From: Myxococcales bacterium
Lineage (GTDB): Bacteria > Myxococcota_A > Bradymonadia > Bradymonadales > Bradymonadaceae
Length of the DNA: 35,098 nucleotides
Direction of reading: 5' to 3'
NCBI GenBank assembly: GCA_007120035.1
Contig: SKON01000024.1
Span: forward strand, 1 to 35,098
The notes beneath the pieces were generated by a model that was not told the DNA's origin, searched no databases, and saw only the letters and a program-made list of their open reading frames with translations. Of the stretch, positions 8,319-17,453 are shown piece by piece (positions within the stretch are counted from its first letter, which is position 1; each line of letters starts with the position of its first letter). The translations under genes and the position numbers were made by a program.

Positions 8319-11135
8319 ATGAACACTACTCAGCGCGCTCGTGCCGCAATGGAGCGGGGAGACATGGCGAGGGCGCTGATGGTCCTGGTTCGAGGGCTGA
8401 GGCGTGATCCCGACGATGGGGAGGCGCTGGACCAGCTGCTGACTCTCTTTCTCTATGAAATCCAAACGCCGGGGATCGAGTCCGAGCTCTTTCGAGGGCT
8501 GGAGTACTGCCGCGACCGGGCTGAGATTTTGCGGTATGTGGTCGACGAGCTGGACGTTCTGGGAAAGGACCGGCTGGCCGAGGCGGTGTGGCTCGAGGCC
8601 CAGGAGAGGGGGGTTGAGATCGCGCCGCCGGAGCCGGAGCCAGAGCCGGTGGCGCCAGAGCCGGAGGTGACGCCGAGGCCGAAGGGGACCCCCGAGACGG
8701 AGGAGGCCCCGAAGGCGGAGGAGGTGCCAGATCCGAAGGAGGTGCCAGAGAGTCCTCCCGAACCAGATCATCTTGGACCGATGGCCCTCGAGCTCAAACC
8801 CGTGAAGGACCCTTCAGAGGTCCTGGGGGACGACGAAGCAGGGGTGGTGAAGCCCAGAGCGCGCCCTGCTGCAGAGCGCTCGGGCAAGGGCCGCCTGGCG
8901 CTGGTGGTTGGGGTGATCGTGATGATCGCCGTCACCTATGCGGTGGTCCTGGGGTGGGATCGAGCCCAAGAGGCCCAGCGGATCGCCGCCGTCGACGACG
9001 CCCTGGGCCGTCTGGATCTCTATGATCTCAGCGAGGTGAGGGCACAGTTGGATCAACTCTCGGTGCTCTCGGGTCGGGGGGATCAGGCCACGGCAGAGCG
9101 ACGAGCCTTTCTCACGGCCCTCTTGCAGTTGGAGGGGTTCGAGGTGGAGGACTCGTCAGCCCTGGGAGACGGCCTGGGCCCCTGGGGCCTGGCCGCCGTG
9201 GCCTTGAGAGCGGCGGCCGACGAAGAGTGGGAGGCGGCGATGGCCGCCGTCCACCAGGGAGAGAACGAGCACGGGGAGGCGTTGGCGGCGGTCTTCGCCC
9301 GGGGCCGGGTCTGTGAAGCCCGGGGGGATTGGGATTGTGCCCTGGCGAGGTACAGCCGTCTGGCGCAGCACTCCCCGGAGTTCTTACCCGCGAGACAGGG
9401 GAGTATGAGGATCGGGGCGGCCCGTTTTCAGAGGGATGTGTTCGAGGAGCATCGCCTGGCGATCGAGGAGATTTCGCCGGGGCATGTGTACGGAGAGCTT
9501 TCATGGCTGACGCCGGAGGGCGGTGAAGAGGGGGGGCAGGCGCGAGGAGATGACTCGTTCTTACGGTCCTACGAGAGGATCCGAGAGATCTCGGAGCTCC
9601 TCGCCAGGGGAGCCATCGAGGAATCGAGGGAGACCTGCAATGAGGAGCTCTCGGCGGTAGCCGTCGCCGACCTGGTCTGTGCAAGGGTGGCGGCCATGGC
9701 GCGGGACGGGCAGGGGGCCCTGAAGTTTCTGACCCGGGCGTCTTTGGCGGCCGGCGCCGGGCCTGAGCTGAAAGAGTGGGCGCAGACCCAGGGGGTGAGG
9801 CTCCTGGTCGGGCTCGGCCTCGCGGAGGAAGCGCTGGAGCTGATGGGGGATCGCGATGAGGACGAAGACCCCGAGGTGGCCTTGATGAGAGCCCGGGTCC
9901 TGGTGGAGTTGGGGCGCGGGGAAGAGGCCCGGGGCGTCTTGGACGAGCTCAGTGGTGGCGACGAGGAGCGTCGAGAGAGGATCGCCGTGGAGCGGGTTCG
10001 ATCGCTGATCGTCGAAGGAGATCGAAGGGGAGCTCAGCGGGTCACGGAACACCTGCCCGAGGGCCGGGCCCGAGAGTTCGCCGAGGCCCAGCTCGCCTAC
10101 CTGGAGGGCCGCCACCAGGACGCCCTTCGTGCCTCCTGGCGGCCGGGAGAGGACGAGAGAGGCTTGCGAGTCCAGGTGCTGGCGCTCCTGGCCGATGGCC
10201 GGGCTCGAGAAGCCCGGACCCTGCTGAGCACCGTCCCGAACGAGCCGGAGTACGTGGGGCTCGATTCGCTGCGGCGGCGGGTGCAGGTGCGGATCGGGGA
10301 GGACGTCTTTGGGGTCACGTTTGTCAGCGATGACGTGGAGGCGATCAGCTCGCTGACGATGCTCGTCGACTGGGCCGCCGAGGCGTTCTGGCGTCGGGAG
10401 ATGAGCCTCTGCTGGGAGGTGATCCGGCGGGCCCAGGAGATGGCACCGGACCATCCCGAGCTCCATTGGAAGCTGAGCCTGGTGCGCCGGGTCCAGGGAG
10501 ATCGTCAGGGGGCCCGGTCGCACCTGCGCAACGCCTGGCGGGACACCCAGGGAACACCGGAGTTGCTTGTGGAGATCGGGCGAGCCCACCTGGATCTGGG
10601 GCGACCCGATCATGCCCGAGAGGTGTTCTTGCGGGCCCTGTTGCAGGACCGCCGGAACCTGGACGCCATCGCCGGGCTGGGGCAGGCCTATCTGGAGGGC
10701 GACGCTCACCGTGGTCGGCGGGATCTCCGAGAGGTCCTGGGGAAGATCTCTCCGACGCCGAGGAACACCGCGGCTCGAGCGGAGCTGACCCGGTGGCTGG
10801 CGATCGTTCATGGCTCTCGGGACGGGGAGGCCGAGGGCTGGGAGTATCTGGAGCGGGCCCGGGCCTTGATCGGCGACCGACCGGAGTTGCTGCTGGAAGA
10901 AGGGCGTTACTTCCAGGCCCTCGGCGAATTCGAGCAAGCCAGGGAGCGGTACCAGCGGGCGTTGCAGCGGGATCCGACGGAGGTGCAGGCCCACCTGCTC
11001 CTGGCGCTGGTGGCCGTGGAGCTCGAAGAGGCGGAGCGGGCTCGCGAACACCTGCGGCGACTCTTCGCGTTGGAGCCCGTGGGAGAGGTGTTTCAGCAGG
11101 CGACAGAGCTCTCGGAGAGACTGGAGGGCGGGTGA
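8319..11135 (+). CDS. Membrane-anchored TPR-repeat protein
   Basis: This 938-residue protein has a short N-terminal helical repeat region (about 1-95), then a Pro/Glu-rich linker (100-190) with PEPEPEP runs, then one transmembrane helix (about 192-212). A long C-terminal part made of helical repeats fills the rest. The clearest TPR units lie beyond residue 690 (for example ALQRDPTEVQAHLLLALVA and FLRALLQDRRNLDAIAGLG). There is no signal peptide, so the N-terminus should be cytoplasmic and the large TPR part periplasmic. TPR arrays bind other proteins, so it probably acts as a scaffold. Its stop overlaps the GTG of the next gene. I do not recognise a named family. The link to the MoxR/DUF58 genes downstream rests on operon structure. 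Confidence 0.85.
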   Translation: MNTTQRARAAMERGDMARALMVLVRGLRRDPDDGEALDQLLTLFLYEIQTPGIESELFRGLEYCRDRAEILRYVVDELDVLGKDRLAEAVWLEAQERGVEIAPPEPEPEPVAPEPEVTPRPKGTPETEEAPKAEEVPDPKEVPESPPEPDHLGPMALELKPVKDPSEVLGDDEAGVVKPRARPAAERSGKGRLALVVGVIVMIAVTYAVVLGWDRAQEAQRIAAVDDALGRLDLYDLSEVRAQLDQLSVLSGRGDQATAERRAFLTALLQLEGFEVEDSSALGDGLGPWGLAAVALRAAADEEWEAAMAAVHQGENEHGEALAAVFARGRVCEARGDWDCALARYSRLAQHSPEFLPARQGSMRIGAARFQRDVFEEHRLAIEEISPGHVYGELSWLTPEGGEEGGQARGDDSFLRSYERIREISELLARGAIEESRETCNEELSAVAVADLVCARVAAMARDGQGALKFLTRASLAAGAGPELKEWAQTQGVRLLVGLGLAEEALELMGDRDEDEDPEVALMRARVLVELGRGEEARGVLDELSGGDEERRERIAVERVRSLIVEGDRRGAQRVTEHLPEGRAREFAEAQLAYLEGRHQDALRASWRPGEDERGLRVQVLALLADGRAREARTLLSTVPNEPEYVGLDSLRRRVQVRIGEDVFGVTFVSDDVEAISSLTMLVDWAAEAFWRREMSLCWEVIRRAQEMAPDHPELHWKLSLVRRVQGDRQGARSHLRNAWRDTQGTPELLVEIGRAHLDLGRPDHAREVFLRALLQDRRNLDAIAGLGQAYLEGDAHRGRRDLREVLGKISPTPRNTAARAELTRWLAIVHGSRDGEAEGWEYLERARALIGDRPELLLEEGRYFQALGEFEQARERYQRALQRDPTEVQAHLLLALVAVELEEAERAREHLRRLFALEPVGEVFQQATELSERLEGG

Positions 11136-12907
11136 GGCGTTCGGCGACGATGCTGGGGATCCTGATCTGTCTGGCCTGGTCTGTGCCGGCCTGGGCGTTG
11201 GAGGTCCGGGTCCGGGGGGAGTCCCACCTGGAGGTGGAGGCTCAAGCGGCGGGCACGAACCTCACCGTGGCCGGCCGATTGGTGGACGACCGAGGCCAGG
11301 GGGTGCCGCTGGCGACCCTGGAGATGGAGGTAGACCACGCCGAAGGGAGGTCCACCCATCGAGCAGAGACCGACTACGACGGGGTCTTCGTGAGGTCCTT
11401 TGGGTTGGCCCCGGGAGCGGCGGCGGTGCGGGTGCGGTACCCCGGCGGCGCCCATCTGGTGGGGAGTGATGGCCAGGCGTCTGCCGAGTTGGAGGTGGTG
11501 CCCGCCGATCTGGAGGTCTCGGGGCCTGGATGGGTTCACGGAGAGCGAGAGCCCGTACCGGTGCGAATCCGCGCCACCGCGGCCGGTCAGGGGTTAGCGA
11601 CAGCGGCGACGATCACCGTCGACGACCGCCCCGTGGAGACCGTGATGCTCGACCCCCGGGGGATGGCCACCGTCGACGTGGGACCCTATCTGCGAGGAGG
11701 GCCTCAGGAAGTCAACGTGGATCTGGCGCGAACCGCGTATCGACCGGGGTTATCCGAGACCCTGACGGTGCAGCGGGTCGGAGAGTTGAGGGTCCACGGC
11801 CAGGTGGACAGGGTGGTGCGACGCATGGCCCAGGGGATGGAGGTCGTCGTCGGCTTGAACGACGGCACCGAAGGGGTCGGAGAGGCCGATCTCTCCCTCT
11901 ACCTCTACCCGCTGGATGAGGAAGAGTCGGAGACGCTGGAGCGGCGGGTGCGGACGGACGAGCGGGGACGGGCAGCGGAGTTCTTCTCGGAGCGGGAGCT
12001 TCAGGGGTTGCGGTGGCAGGTGGTCGTGGAGGTGGTGCCCCCCGCCGGCGAGCCCGTGCTGTGGGAAGGGGAGGAGGTGTATTATGTGGCGAGCCTCTTC
12101 AGCCGGATGATCCCCTGGTTGGGGCTCTTGGGCATCCTCCTGGGGGCCGGATGGGTTGGTCGTCGACGGGTGTGGGCGTTCCTGGAGCGGGTCGGGAGAG
12201 CCCTTCGGAGCGGTGAAGAGGGAGAAGAGGAGGCCGAGGTCCCCCGGTTTGAGGCCGTGGAGCGGGTCTCCTACCAGGGGCTCCCCCGGACCTTCCGAGA
12301 CGAGAGAGAGGAGGCTCCCACGGCGTCGGTGGTCCAGGTCTGGGACCCCTGGGCGGAGCGGCCCGTGGTGGGAGCCCGGCTTCGGGTGGAGCCCACCGCC
12401 GGTGGTGAGGGATGCCAGAGAGAGACCGACGTCCGGGGAATCGCTGATCTTGGCGTGGCGGCGCGAGAGGCCGGAGAACTCCTCGTGGAGGCCGCCGGAT
12501 ACGTGCCTGTCCGGGCGGCGCTGCCGTTTCCAGGGAGCCGAAAAGCGGTCCGGGTAGAGGTGACCGCCGTGCCGTTGAAGATCCGGGAGATGTACCGGTG
12601 GACCCTGCGACGAGCGGCGGGAAGAGACTTTTGGGGGCGGTTGACCCCCCGGGAGATCGAGGTCGCCCTGGCCGGGTTGAGTCAGTCTCTGGGAGGACCG
12701 GAGGAGATGCCCCAGGTGGACCGGCGACGATGGGTGGAGGCGGGAGACGAGGACCGTCAGAAGATGCTCCTGGCGGCGATCACCGCCGTGGTGGAGGAGA
12801 CGAACTTCAGCGGAGAGCTCTACGATCGACAGTGGTGGGAGCGGGCCCGTGGGCTGATGGAAGAGCTCCTACGCGGACTGGAAGGCCGTCCCCAGGGGGA
12901 TCCATGA
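11132..12907 (+). CDS. Ig-like/carboxypeptidase-regulatory-domain membrane protein
   Basis: This 591-residue protein starts at a GTG that overlaps the upstream TGA (GTGA), behind GGAGGG at 11123-11128. The frame is open far upstream, but that part is a shadow of the TPR gene. A signal peptide (hydrophobic run ending VPAWA) is followed by Ig- or transthyretin-like beta domains (for example VAGRLVDDRGQGVPLATLEM). A transmembrane helix lies at about 325-345 with RRR on its far side, which places the C-terminus in the cytoplasm. After it come another carboxypeptidase-regulatory-like beta segment (about 400-480) and a helical tail. The tail (LTPREIEVAL, later NFSGELYD) vaguely recalls DUF4129, which often occurs in MoxR/DUF58 loci. 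It is ATGA-coupled to the DUF4350 gene. The function is unknown. Confidence 0.8.
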   Translation: MRRSATMLGILICLAWSVPAWALEVRVRGESHLEVEAQAAGTNLTVAGRLVDDRGQGVPLATLEMEVDHAEGRSTHRAETDYDGVFVRSFGLAPGAAAVRVRYPGGAHLVGSDGQASAELEVVPADLEVSGPGWVHGEREPVPVRIRATAAGQGLATAATITVDDRPVETVMLDPRGMATVDVGPYLRGGPQEVNVDLARTAYRPGLSETLTVQRVGELRVHGQVDRVVRRMAQGMEVVVGLNDGTEGVGEADLSLYLYPLDEEESETLERRVRTDERGRAAEFFSERELQGLRWQVVVEVVPPAGEPVLWEGEEVYYVASLFSRMIPWLGLLGILLGAGWVGRRRVWAFLERVGRALRSGEEGEEEAEVPRFEAVERVSYQGLPRTFRDEREEAPTASVVQVWDPWAERPVVGARLRVEPTAGGEGCQRETDVRGIADLGVAAREAGELLVEAAGYVPVRAALPFPGSRKAVRVEVTAVPLKIREMYRWTLRRAAGRDFWGRLTPREIEVALAGLSQSLGGPEEMPQVDRRRWVEAGDEDRQKMLLAAITAVVEETNFSGELYDRQWWERARGLMEELLRGLEGRPQGDP

Positions 12908-14289
12908 GCCCCAGGCGCGTGCAGACCGCCGTGGCGGGGGGGCTGGCCTTTGTGGCGATGTTCTTCCTGTGGGCCGTAGCGGTGGCCGAGGAAGACTACT
13001 CGTTGACCTCCACGGAGTGGAACGGTCTGTCGGAGTTTCTGGCCATGGCCGAGGCGTCGGGCCTGGAGGTCCTGCCGACGGAGCGCCTGCGATGGTCCGA
13101 CGTGGACGCCGCCGACCTGGTGATCGTCGTCTACCCAACGCAAGAGTTGGATCGAGAGTCCCTGGCGAGCTTTGTGATCGACGGGGGCCGAGCGCTGGTG
13201 GCCGACGACTTTGGCCGGTCGGACCCGTTCTTGGAGCGCCTCTCCCTGGTCCGGGAGATGCCGGGCCCCCGAGGCCCGGACCACGAGTCCTTCGTAGGAC
13301 AGGAGCCGGGGTGGCCGATCTTCACCCCGGCGGGCAGGCACCCTCTCCTGGAAGATGTCGACGAGCTGGTCGCGAACTTCCCGGCGGTGTTGCGGAACGT
13401 CGGTGGACCGGTGGTGGCCTACGATGACGGCGGCGGGTTCGTTTACGACATGATGTTGGGGAAGGGCCGGGCGGTGGTGATCGCCGACCCCTCGATCTTG
13501 GTCAACGGCATGCTGCCGGTCGCCGACAATCGGCGGTTCGTGGAGAACACTCTCTCCTACCTCTGCGCCGAGCAGGACTCGTGCCGGGTGTGGCTCCTCG
13601 TGGAGGAGATGGACTTCATCGGCCACTATGGCGATTCCGAGGATCGATGGACCGGAGAGGACGCGGCCCGGTGGGTGGAGTCGCTGAACGAGCAGCTTCG
13701 GGAGGCCTTTCTGGAGCTGCCCGCCACGGGGCTGATCGGGTTTTTGGCGATTTTTCTGGTCCTCGGGAGCGCCGCCTACCTGGCGACGGTGGTCCCCTGG
13801 CGGCGGCCTCGCCAGATCTCGGGGTTTATGGGGCGAAGACAGCGAGAGGTCTCGGCGCCGCTGACGGAGTTTGATTGGAACGTGGCGCGGTTTGAGGAGG
13901 CCCGGGGGCGGATCAACTTCGCCCTGCCCATGGCGGTGCTCAAGGAGATCTTCGAGGAACAGTTTTTGGATGCCCTGGGGCTGTGGCCCCTGTCTTCCGG
14001 GGAGCGGCCGCCGGTCTCGGAGATCGCCCGTCGGTTCGACGAGCGATACGGTCGAGGGTTGCCTCCCGAGGAGCGGCGGGCCCGGCGGGAGGAGGTTCAC
14101 CGGGTGCTGGCGCAGCTCGCGAAGATCCCCAGCAGGGACCGTGTATTTCTGGACAGCGATGGGTACTATCGGAGGCGCGAGTTCAAGCGGCTGTATCGCC
14201 GGATGGAGCGCGTCATGGAGTGGTTAGCACGAAAGGAAGCAGATGAGCGACGTACCGGTGTCGACGACGTCGGATCGAGAGGAGCCTGA
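12904..14289 (+). CDS. DUF4350 domain-containing membrane protein
   Basis: This 461-residue protein has an N-terminal hydrophobic signal or anchor (about 8-28) and an extracytoplasmic domain with a glutamine-amidotransferase-like fold pattern (ADLVIVVYPTQELDRES, then GGRALVADDFG, then GRAVVIADPSILVNGML). A transmembrane helix at about 274-297 and a basic cytoplasmic tail follow. This order fits DUF4350 proteins, which typically sit beside MoxR and DUF58 genes. Catalytic residues of true amidotransferases are not evident. The ATG at 12904 overlaps the preceding stop as ATGA, which argues for translational coupling. Its last 47 bases overlap the start of the MoxR gene. It is probably a membrane component of the same complex; no substrate can be assigned. 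Confidence 0.8.
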   Translation: MSPRRVQTAVAGGLAFVAMFFLWAVAVAEEDYSLTSTEWNGLSEFLAMAEASGLEVLPTERLRWSDVDAADLVIVVYPTQELDRESLASFVIDGGRALVADDFGRSDPFLERLSLVREMPGPRGPDHESFVGQEPGWPIFTPAGRHPLLEDVDELVANFPAVLRNVGGPVVAYDDGGGFVYDMMLGKGRAVVIADPSILVNGMLPVADNRRFVENTLSYLCAEQDSCRVWLLVEEMDFIGHYGDSEDRWTGEDAARWVESLNEQLREAFLELPATGLIGFLAIFLVLGSAAYLATVVPWRRPRQISGFMGRRQREVSAPLTEFDWNVARFEEARGRINFALPMAVLKEIFEEQFLDALGLWPLSSGERPPVSEIARRFDERYGRGLPPEERRARREEVHRVLAQLAKIPSRDRVFLDSDGYYRRREFKRLYRRMERVMEWLARKEADERRTGVDDVGSRGA

Positions 14290-15265
14290 TGACGAGGGGA
14301 TGGAGTCCCCCCTGTCGCCGGCGAAGCTGGAGGAGATCAAGGCAGGCGCCGAGGCGATTCGCCGCGAGGTGGGTCGGATCTTCATCGGGTCGCCGACGGC
14401 AGTAGAGGCGCTCCTGGTGGCGCTGGTGGCCGGAGGGCATATCCTCCTGGAGGGAGTGCCCGGGGTAGCCAAGACCACCCTGTGTCGGGCGTTCTCCCAG
14501 ACGCTGGGGGCCCGGTTTCGGCGGATTCAGTTTACGCCGGATCTGCTTCCGTCGGACATCACGGGGACCTACGTCCCCGATCTGGGGTCCAAGGAGTTCC
14601 ATCTGCGAAAGGGGCCCGTGTTCACCAATGTGCTTCTCGGCGATGAGATCAATCGGGCCACCGCCAAGACCCAGTCGGCGCTCCTGGAGGCGATGCAAGA
14701 GCGCCAGGTGACCATCGAGGGGCAGACCCACGCGCTGGAGGAGCCCTTCCTGGTGCTGGCCACCCAGAACCCCGTGGAGCAGCAGGGGGTCTATCCTTTG
14801 CCCGAGGCTCAGCTCGATCGGTTCTTGCTGAAGGTCTCTGTCGACTACCCCACCGTAGAGGAGGAGCTCCAGGTGCTGCGGACCCATCGAGTGACCCAGG
14901 CTCCCGTCGAGGAAGTGTGGAGCGGGCAGGACGTCCGAGAGCTGTCGCGGTTGGCCCAGGAGGTACACGTCTCGGAGGAGATGATGGCCTACATCGTGGC
15001 TCTGGTCCGGACCACCCGCCGAGACGATCGGGTCGTGCTGGGGGCGTCTCCCCGAGCCTCGCTGGCGCTCTTGAAGGCCGCCCAGGCTAGGGCGCTCCTG
15101 GGAGGGCGGGCCTACGTGGTGCCCGACGACATCCGGGGACTCTGCCGGGCGGTGTTGTCCCACCGGATCGTGCTCCACCCCGACGCCGAACTCGACGGAA
15201 TCACCGGCGGGGAGGTGGCCGAGCGGGCCCTTCGAACGGTCCGGTACAGCACGGACGGTAGATGA
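14243..15265 (+). CDS. MoxR-family AAA+ ATPase
   Basis: This 340-residue AAA+ protein belongs to the MoxR family, chaperone-like ATPases that often act with von Willebrand A proteins to mature or insert metal into partner complexes. The Walker A motif GVPGVAKT is at 71-78 and the Walker B motif LLGDEINRA has its Asp near 134. The ATQNPVEQQGVYPLPEAQLDRF block carries sensor 1 and the arginine region typical of MoxR, and ASPRASLALLKAAQA matches the sensor 2 helix. Length is normal apart from a roughly 30-residue acidic extension. The ATG at 14243 lies behind aaaggaag and inside the end of the DUF4350 gene. The stop overlaps the next gene (ATGA). The partner is most likely the DUF58 protein that follows. 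Confidence 0.93.
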   Translation: MSDVPVSTTSDREEPDDEGMESPLSPAKLEEIKAGAEAIRREVGRIFIGSPTAVEALLVALVAGGHILLEGVPGVAKTTLCRAFSQTLGARFRRIQFTPDLLPSDITGTYVPDLGSKEFHLRKGPVFTNVLLGDEINRATAKTQSALLEAMQERQVTIEGQTHALEEPFLVLATQNPVEQQGVYPLPEAQLDRFLLKVSVDYPTVEEELQVLRTHRVTQAPVEEVWSGQDVRELSRLAQEVHVSEEMMAYIVALVRTTRRDDRVVLGASPRASLALLKAAQARALLGGRAYVVPDDIRGLCRAVLSHRIVLHPDAELDGITGGEVAERALRTVRYSTDGR

Positions 15266-16866
15266 GCCCCTTTCTGACCGGCTCGGGGAAGTGGATCTTC
15301 CTCACCGGGGTGTGCCTCAGCCTGGCCGGAGCCGTGCTGGGGGAGCCCGTCCTGGTGGCCTTCGGGCAGGTGCCCTTCGTCCTCTTGTTGGGGGCGCTGG
15401 GGTTGGCGTTGCCGGCGGGCAGGGCCGTGGATCGCCGCCAGGTACAGCTCACGCCCGGGGAGCCCGGGGAGGAGCCCAAGACCCTGTCCCTGAGAGTAGG
15501 GCAGGAGAAGACCCTGTTGGTGTGGGTGGAGAACGGGGCGTCGACAGCGGTACGCCTGGAAGAGCTCCGGCCTGTGACGCACGGGGGGCTGGAGGTCACG
15601 GCCCTGGAGTCGGTGTTGTGGATCGAACCGCAGACGGCCCGACGGATCGAGGTGACGGTGAAGGCGACGGGCATGGGTCGAGCGAGCCTGCAGGGGTTCG
15701 ACATTCGGGTCGCCGACCGTTTCGGGCTGATCTCTCTGCGGGACTATCTGCCCTGCCTGCAGGTCGCGGAGGTCTATCCCCGGCCTACCCGGGAAGAGAG
15801 ACGGCGAAGCGTGAAGACCTTTCCCAAGCTACGGTCGGCCCCGCAGCAGCTGGCCAACCGACGCACCCGGGCCGGCATGGACCTGCGGGAGCTGCGAGAC
15901 TTCGAGCCCGGCGATCCCCTCCGGAACGTGGCCTGGAAAGCCACGGTTCGACAGCGGCGATTGATCGCCAAGAGCTTCGACGAAGAGGAGACCCATGTGG
16001 AGCTCCTGGCGTTGGACGTCTCGAGCTCCATGCGGGCCGGCCAGGAGACGAAGTTCGAGGAGTCCGTCGACCTGGTCTCGGAGCTGGCCTCGGAGCTCTT
16101 GGAGAGTGGACTGGACGTAGGCCTGTGGACCTTCGACTCCATGGTGTACGGGCGAGTCGATGTGGGACGAGGAAGAGCACAGTTCCGCAGGATTCAGCGC
16201 CACCTGGTGGGGTTGAACAGCATGGTCGACCCCGTCCGGACGGCCCTGGATGAGGAGGCGCTGGAGGCGGAGCTGGCGGACTACCTCCTCGTGCAGGAGC
16301 ACCTGGACTTTCGAGGGGGCCAGGGCCCTCGCGGCGAGCTCGATCGGGACCTGTTGCGCCAGTGGGTGCGGGCCGTGTTCCCCGAGGAGGAGCGGCGATG
16401 GAAGAGCCCCGGGTTGTCCATGGGTGTGGTGGAGGAGACGGACACGCCGGCTCGCCGGTTTCTGCGGATGCGGGGGGTCCCGCTGGCGCCGCCGTCGGAG
16501 AGCCGCCCCGGGGCGAAGGTGGCGGGGTTTCAGGCGGTGATCCGAGACGTATTGAGGTTTGGCCCGGAGCAAGCTCGCCTGACCTTCGTCTCCGACCTGG
16601 CCGGCGTCAGTGACGTGGAGGCCCTGAAGAAGCCATTGGCCGTGGCTCGGCGTCGGGGCTTGCAGGTGCGAGTGATCGCTCCCTTCGGCCCCGAGTTCGC
16701 TCCCCTCGAAGATCCCGGCCTGATCTGGGAGGCCTTCGCTGCATCGGAGCGACGGGACCACCGCGCCGTGGCGGGGAAGTTGGCGAGCCTGGGCGTGGGC
16801 GTGACCTTCGTGGGCCCTCAGGGAGAGGCCGTGGATTTTTCCTCTTCCTCGTTGTTCAGGTGCTGA
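15262..16866 (+). CDS. DUF58 (von Willebrand A-like) membrane protein
   Basis: This 534-residue protein opens with two closely spaced hydrophobic segments (about 10-50), followed by a beta-rich domain. The DUF58 core comes next: GMDLRELRDFEPGDPLRNVAWKATVR at about 205-235 carries the conserved R-x-Y/F-x-x-GD pattern. LALDVSSSM has the DxSxS metal-site residues D252, S254 and S256 of a vWA fold. DUF58 proteins pair with MoxR ATPases in envelope stress or complex assembly modules. A region of about 100 residues with no clear family (380-440) interrupts the vWA part. The ATG overlaps the MoxR stop. Its end overlaps the convergent pgsA end by 49 bases. Confidence 0.9.
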   Translation: MSPFLTGSGKWIFLTGVCLSLAGAVLGEPVLVAFGQVPFVLLLGALGLALPAGRAVDRRQVQLTPGEPGEEPKTLSLRVGQEKTLLVWVENGASTAVRLEELRPVTHGGLEVTALESVLWIEPQTARRIEVTVKATGMGRASLQGFDIRVADRFGLISLRDYLPCLQVAEVYPRPTREERRRSVKTFPKLRSAPQQLANRRTRAGMDLRELRDFEPGDPLRNVAWKATVRQRRLIAKSFDEEETHVELLALDVSSSMRAGQETKFEESVDLVSELASELLESGLDVGLWTFDSMVYGRVDVGRGRAQFRRIQRHLVGLNSMVDPVRTALDEEALEAELADYLLVQEHLDFRGGQGPRGELDRDLLRQWVRAVFPEEERRWKSPGLSMGVVEETDTPARRFLRMRGVPLAPPSESRPGAKVAGFQAVIRDVLRFGPEQARLTFVSDLAGVSDVEALKKPLAVARRRGLQVRVIAPFGPEFAPLEDPGLIWEAFAASERRDHRAVAGKLASLGVGVTFVGPQGEAVDFSSSSLFRC

Positions 16867-17453
16867 GTTTCGATGGCTGCCAGGAACCCCCGGAAGTAGG
16901 TCCAGGCGCTCCACAGGCTGAAGCCCACGGAGATCACGAGCAACCAGAAGCCGACGCGGTGGAAGTTCACGGGGATCGTGAAGAAGAGGTAGTTCACCTC
17001 GTAGGTGAAGTGGGCGATCAGTCCCACCAGCCCGGCCATCTGGAAGGCGGTCTTGAACTTGCCCCCCGTGCCGGCGGCGATGATCAAGCCTTCGCCGGCG
17101 GCCATGGCCCGTAGGCCCGTGATCGTGATCTCACGGGCGACGATGATGATCACGATCCAGGCCGGCAGCCGCCCCAGAGGGATGAGCATCACCAGGGCGG
17201 TCATCACCAGGAGTTTATCCGCCAGGGGGTCGAGGAACTTTCCGGTCATGCTCACCAGGTTCTGGCGCCGGGCGATGTAGCCGTCGAGCCAGTCCGTGAT
17301 GGAGGCGATGGCGAAGAGGCCCACGGCGATCAGGCAGCTCAAGGGATCGCCGAAGAAGATAAAGAGCGCCACCACCGGGATCAGGGCGATGCGAAAGAGG
17401 GTCAGGATGTTGGGGAGGTTGACGAGGTCTTGGCGAATCGTGGTGGCTGTCAC
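16818..17453 (-). CDS. pgsA: CDP-diacylglycerol-glycerol-3-phosphate 3-phosphatidyltransferase
   Basis: This 211-residue integral membrane enzyme makes phosphatidylglycerophosphate from CDP-diacylglycerol and glycerol-3-phosphate, the committed step to phosphatidylglycerol and cardiolipin. The CDP-alcohol phosphotransferase signature is complete: D54, D57, G58, A61, R62, G71, D75 and D79. Several hydrophobic helices follow. The start is GTG, overlapping the TGA of the transglycosylase gene upstream (GTGA), so translation is probably coupled. A charged, non-hydrophobic tail of about 20 residues (EEEEEKSTASP) is also where the gene overlaps the DUF58 gene on the opposite strand. CDP-alcohol enzymes share the motif, so another alcohol acceptor is possible, but overall similarity favours PgsA. 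Confidence 0.93.
   Translation of the reverse strand: MTATTIRQDLVNLPNILTLFRIALIPVVALFIFFGDPLSCLIAVGLFAIASITDWLDGYIARRQNLVSMTGKFLDPLADKLLVMTALVMLIPLGRLPAWIVIIIVAREITITGLRAMAAGEGLIIAAGTGGKFKTAFQMAGLVGLIAHFTYEVNYLFFTIPVNFHRVGFWLLVISVGFSLWSAWTYFRGFLAAIETQHLNNEEEEKSTASP

Noticed and set aside
10466-11131. Upstream extension of the Ig-like membrane protein
   Set aside because: These 222 codons overlap the TPR gene in another frame and are Gly/Arg-rich. The GTG at 11132 gives a normal signal peptide and GTGA coupling.
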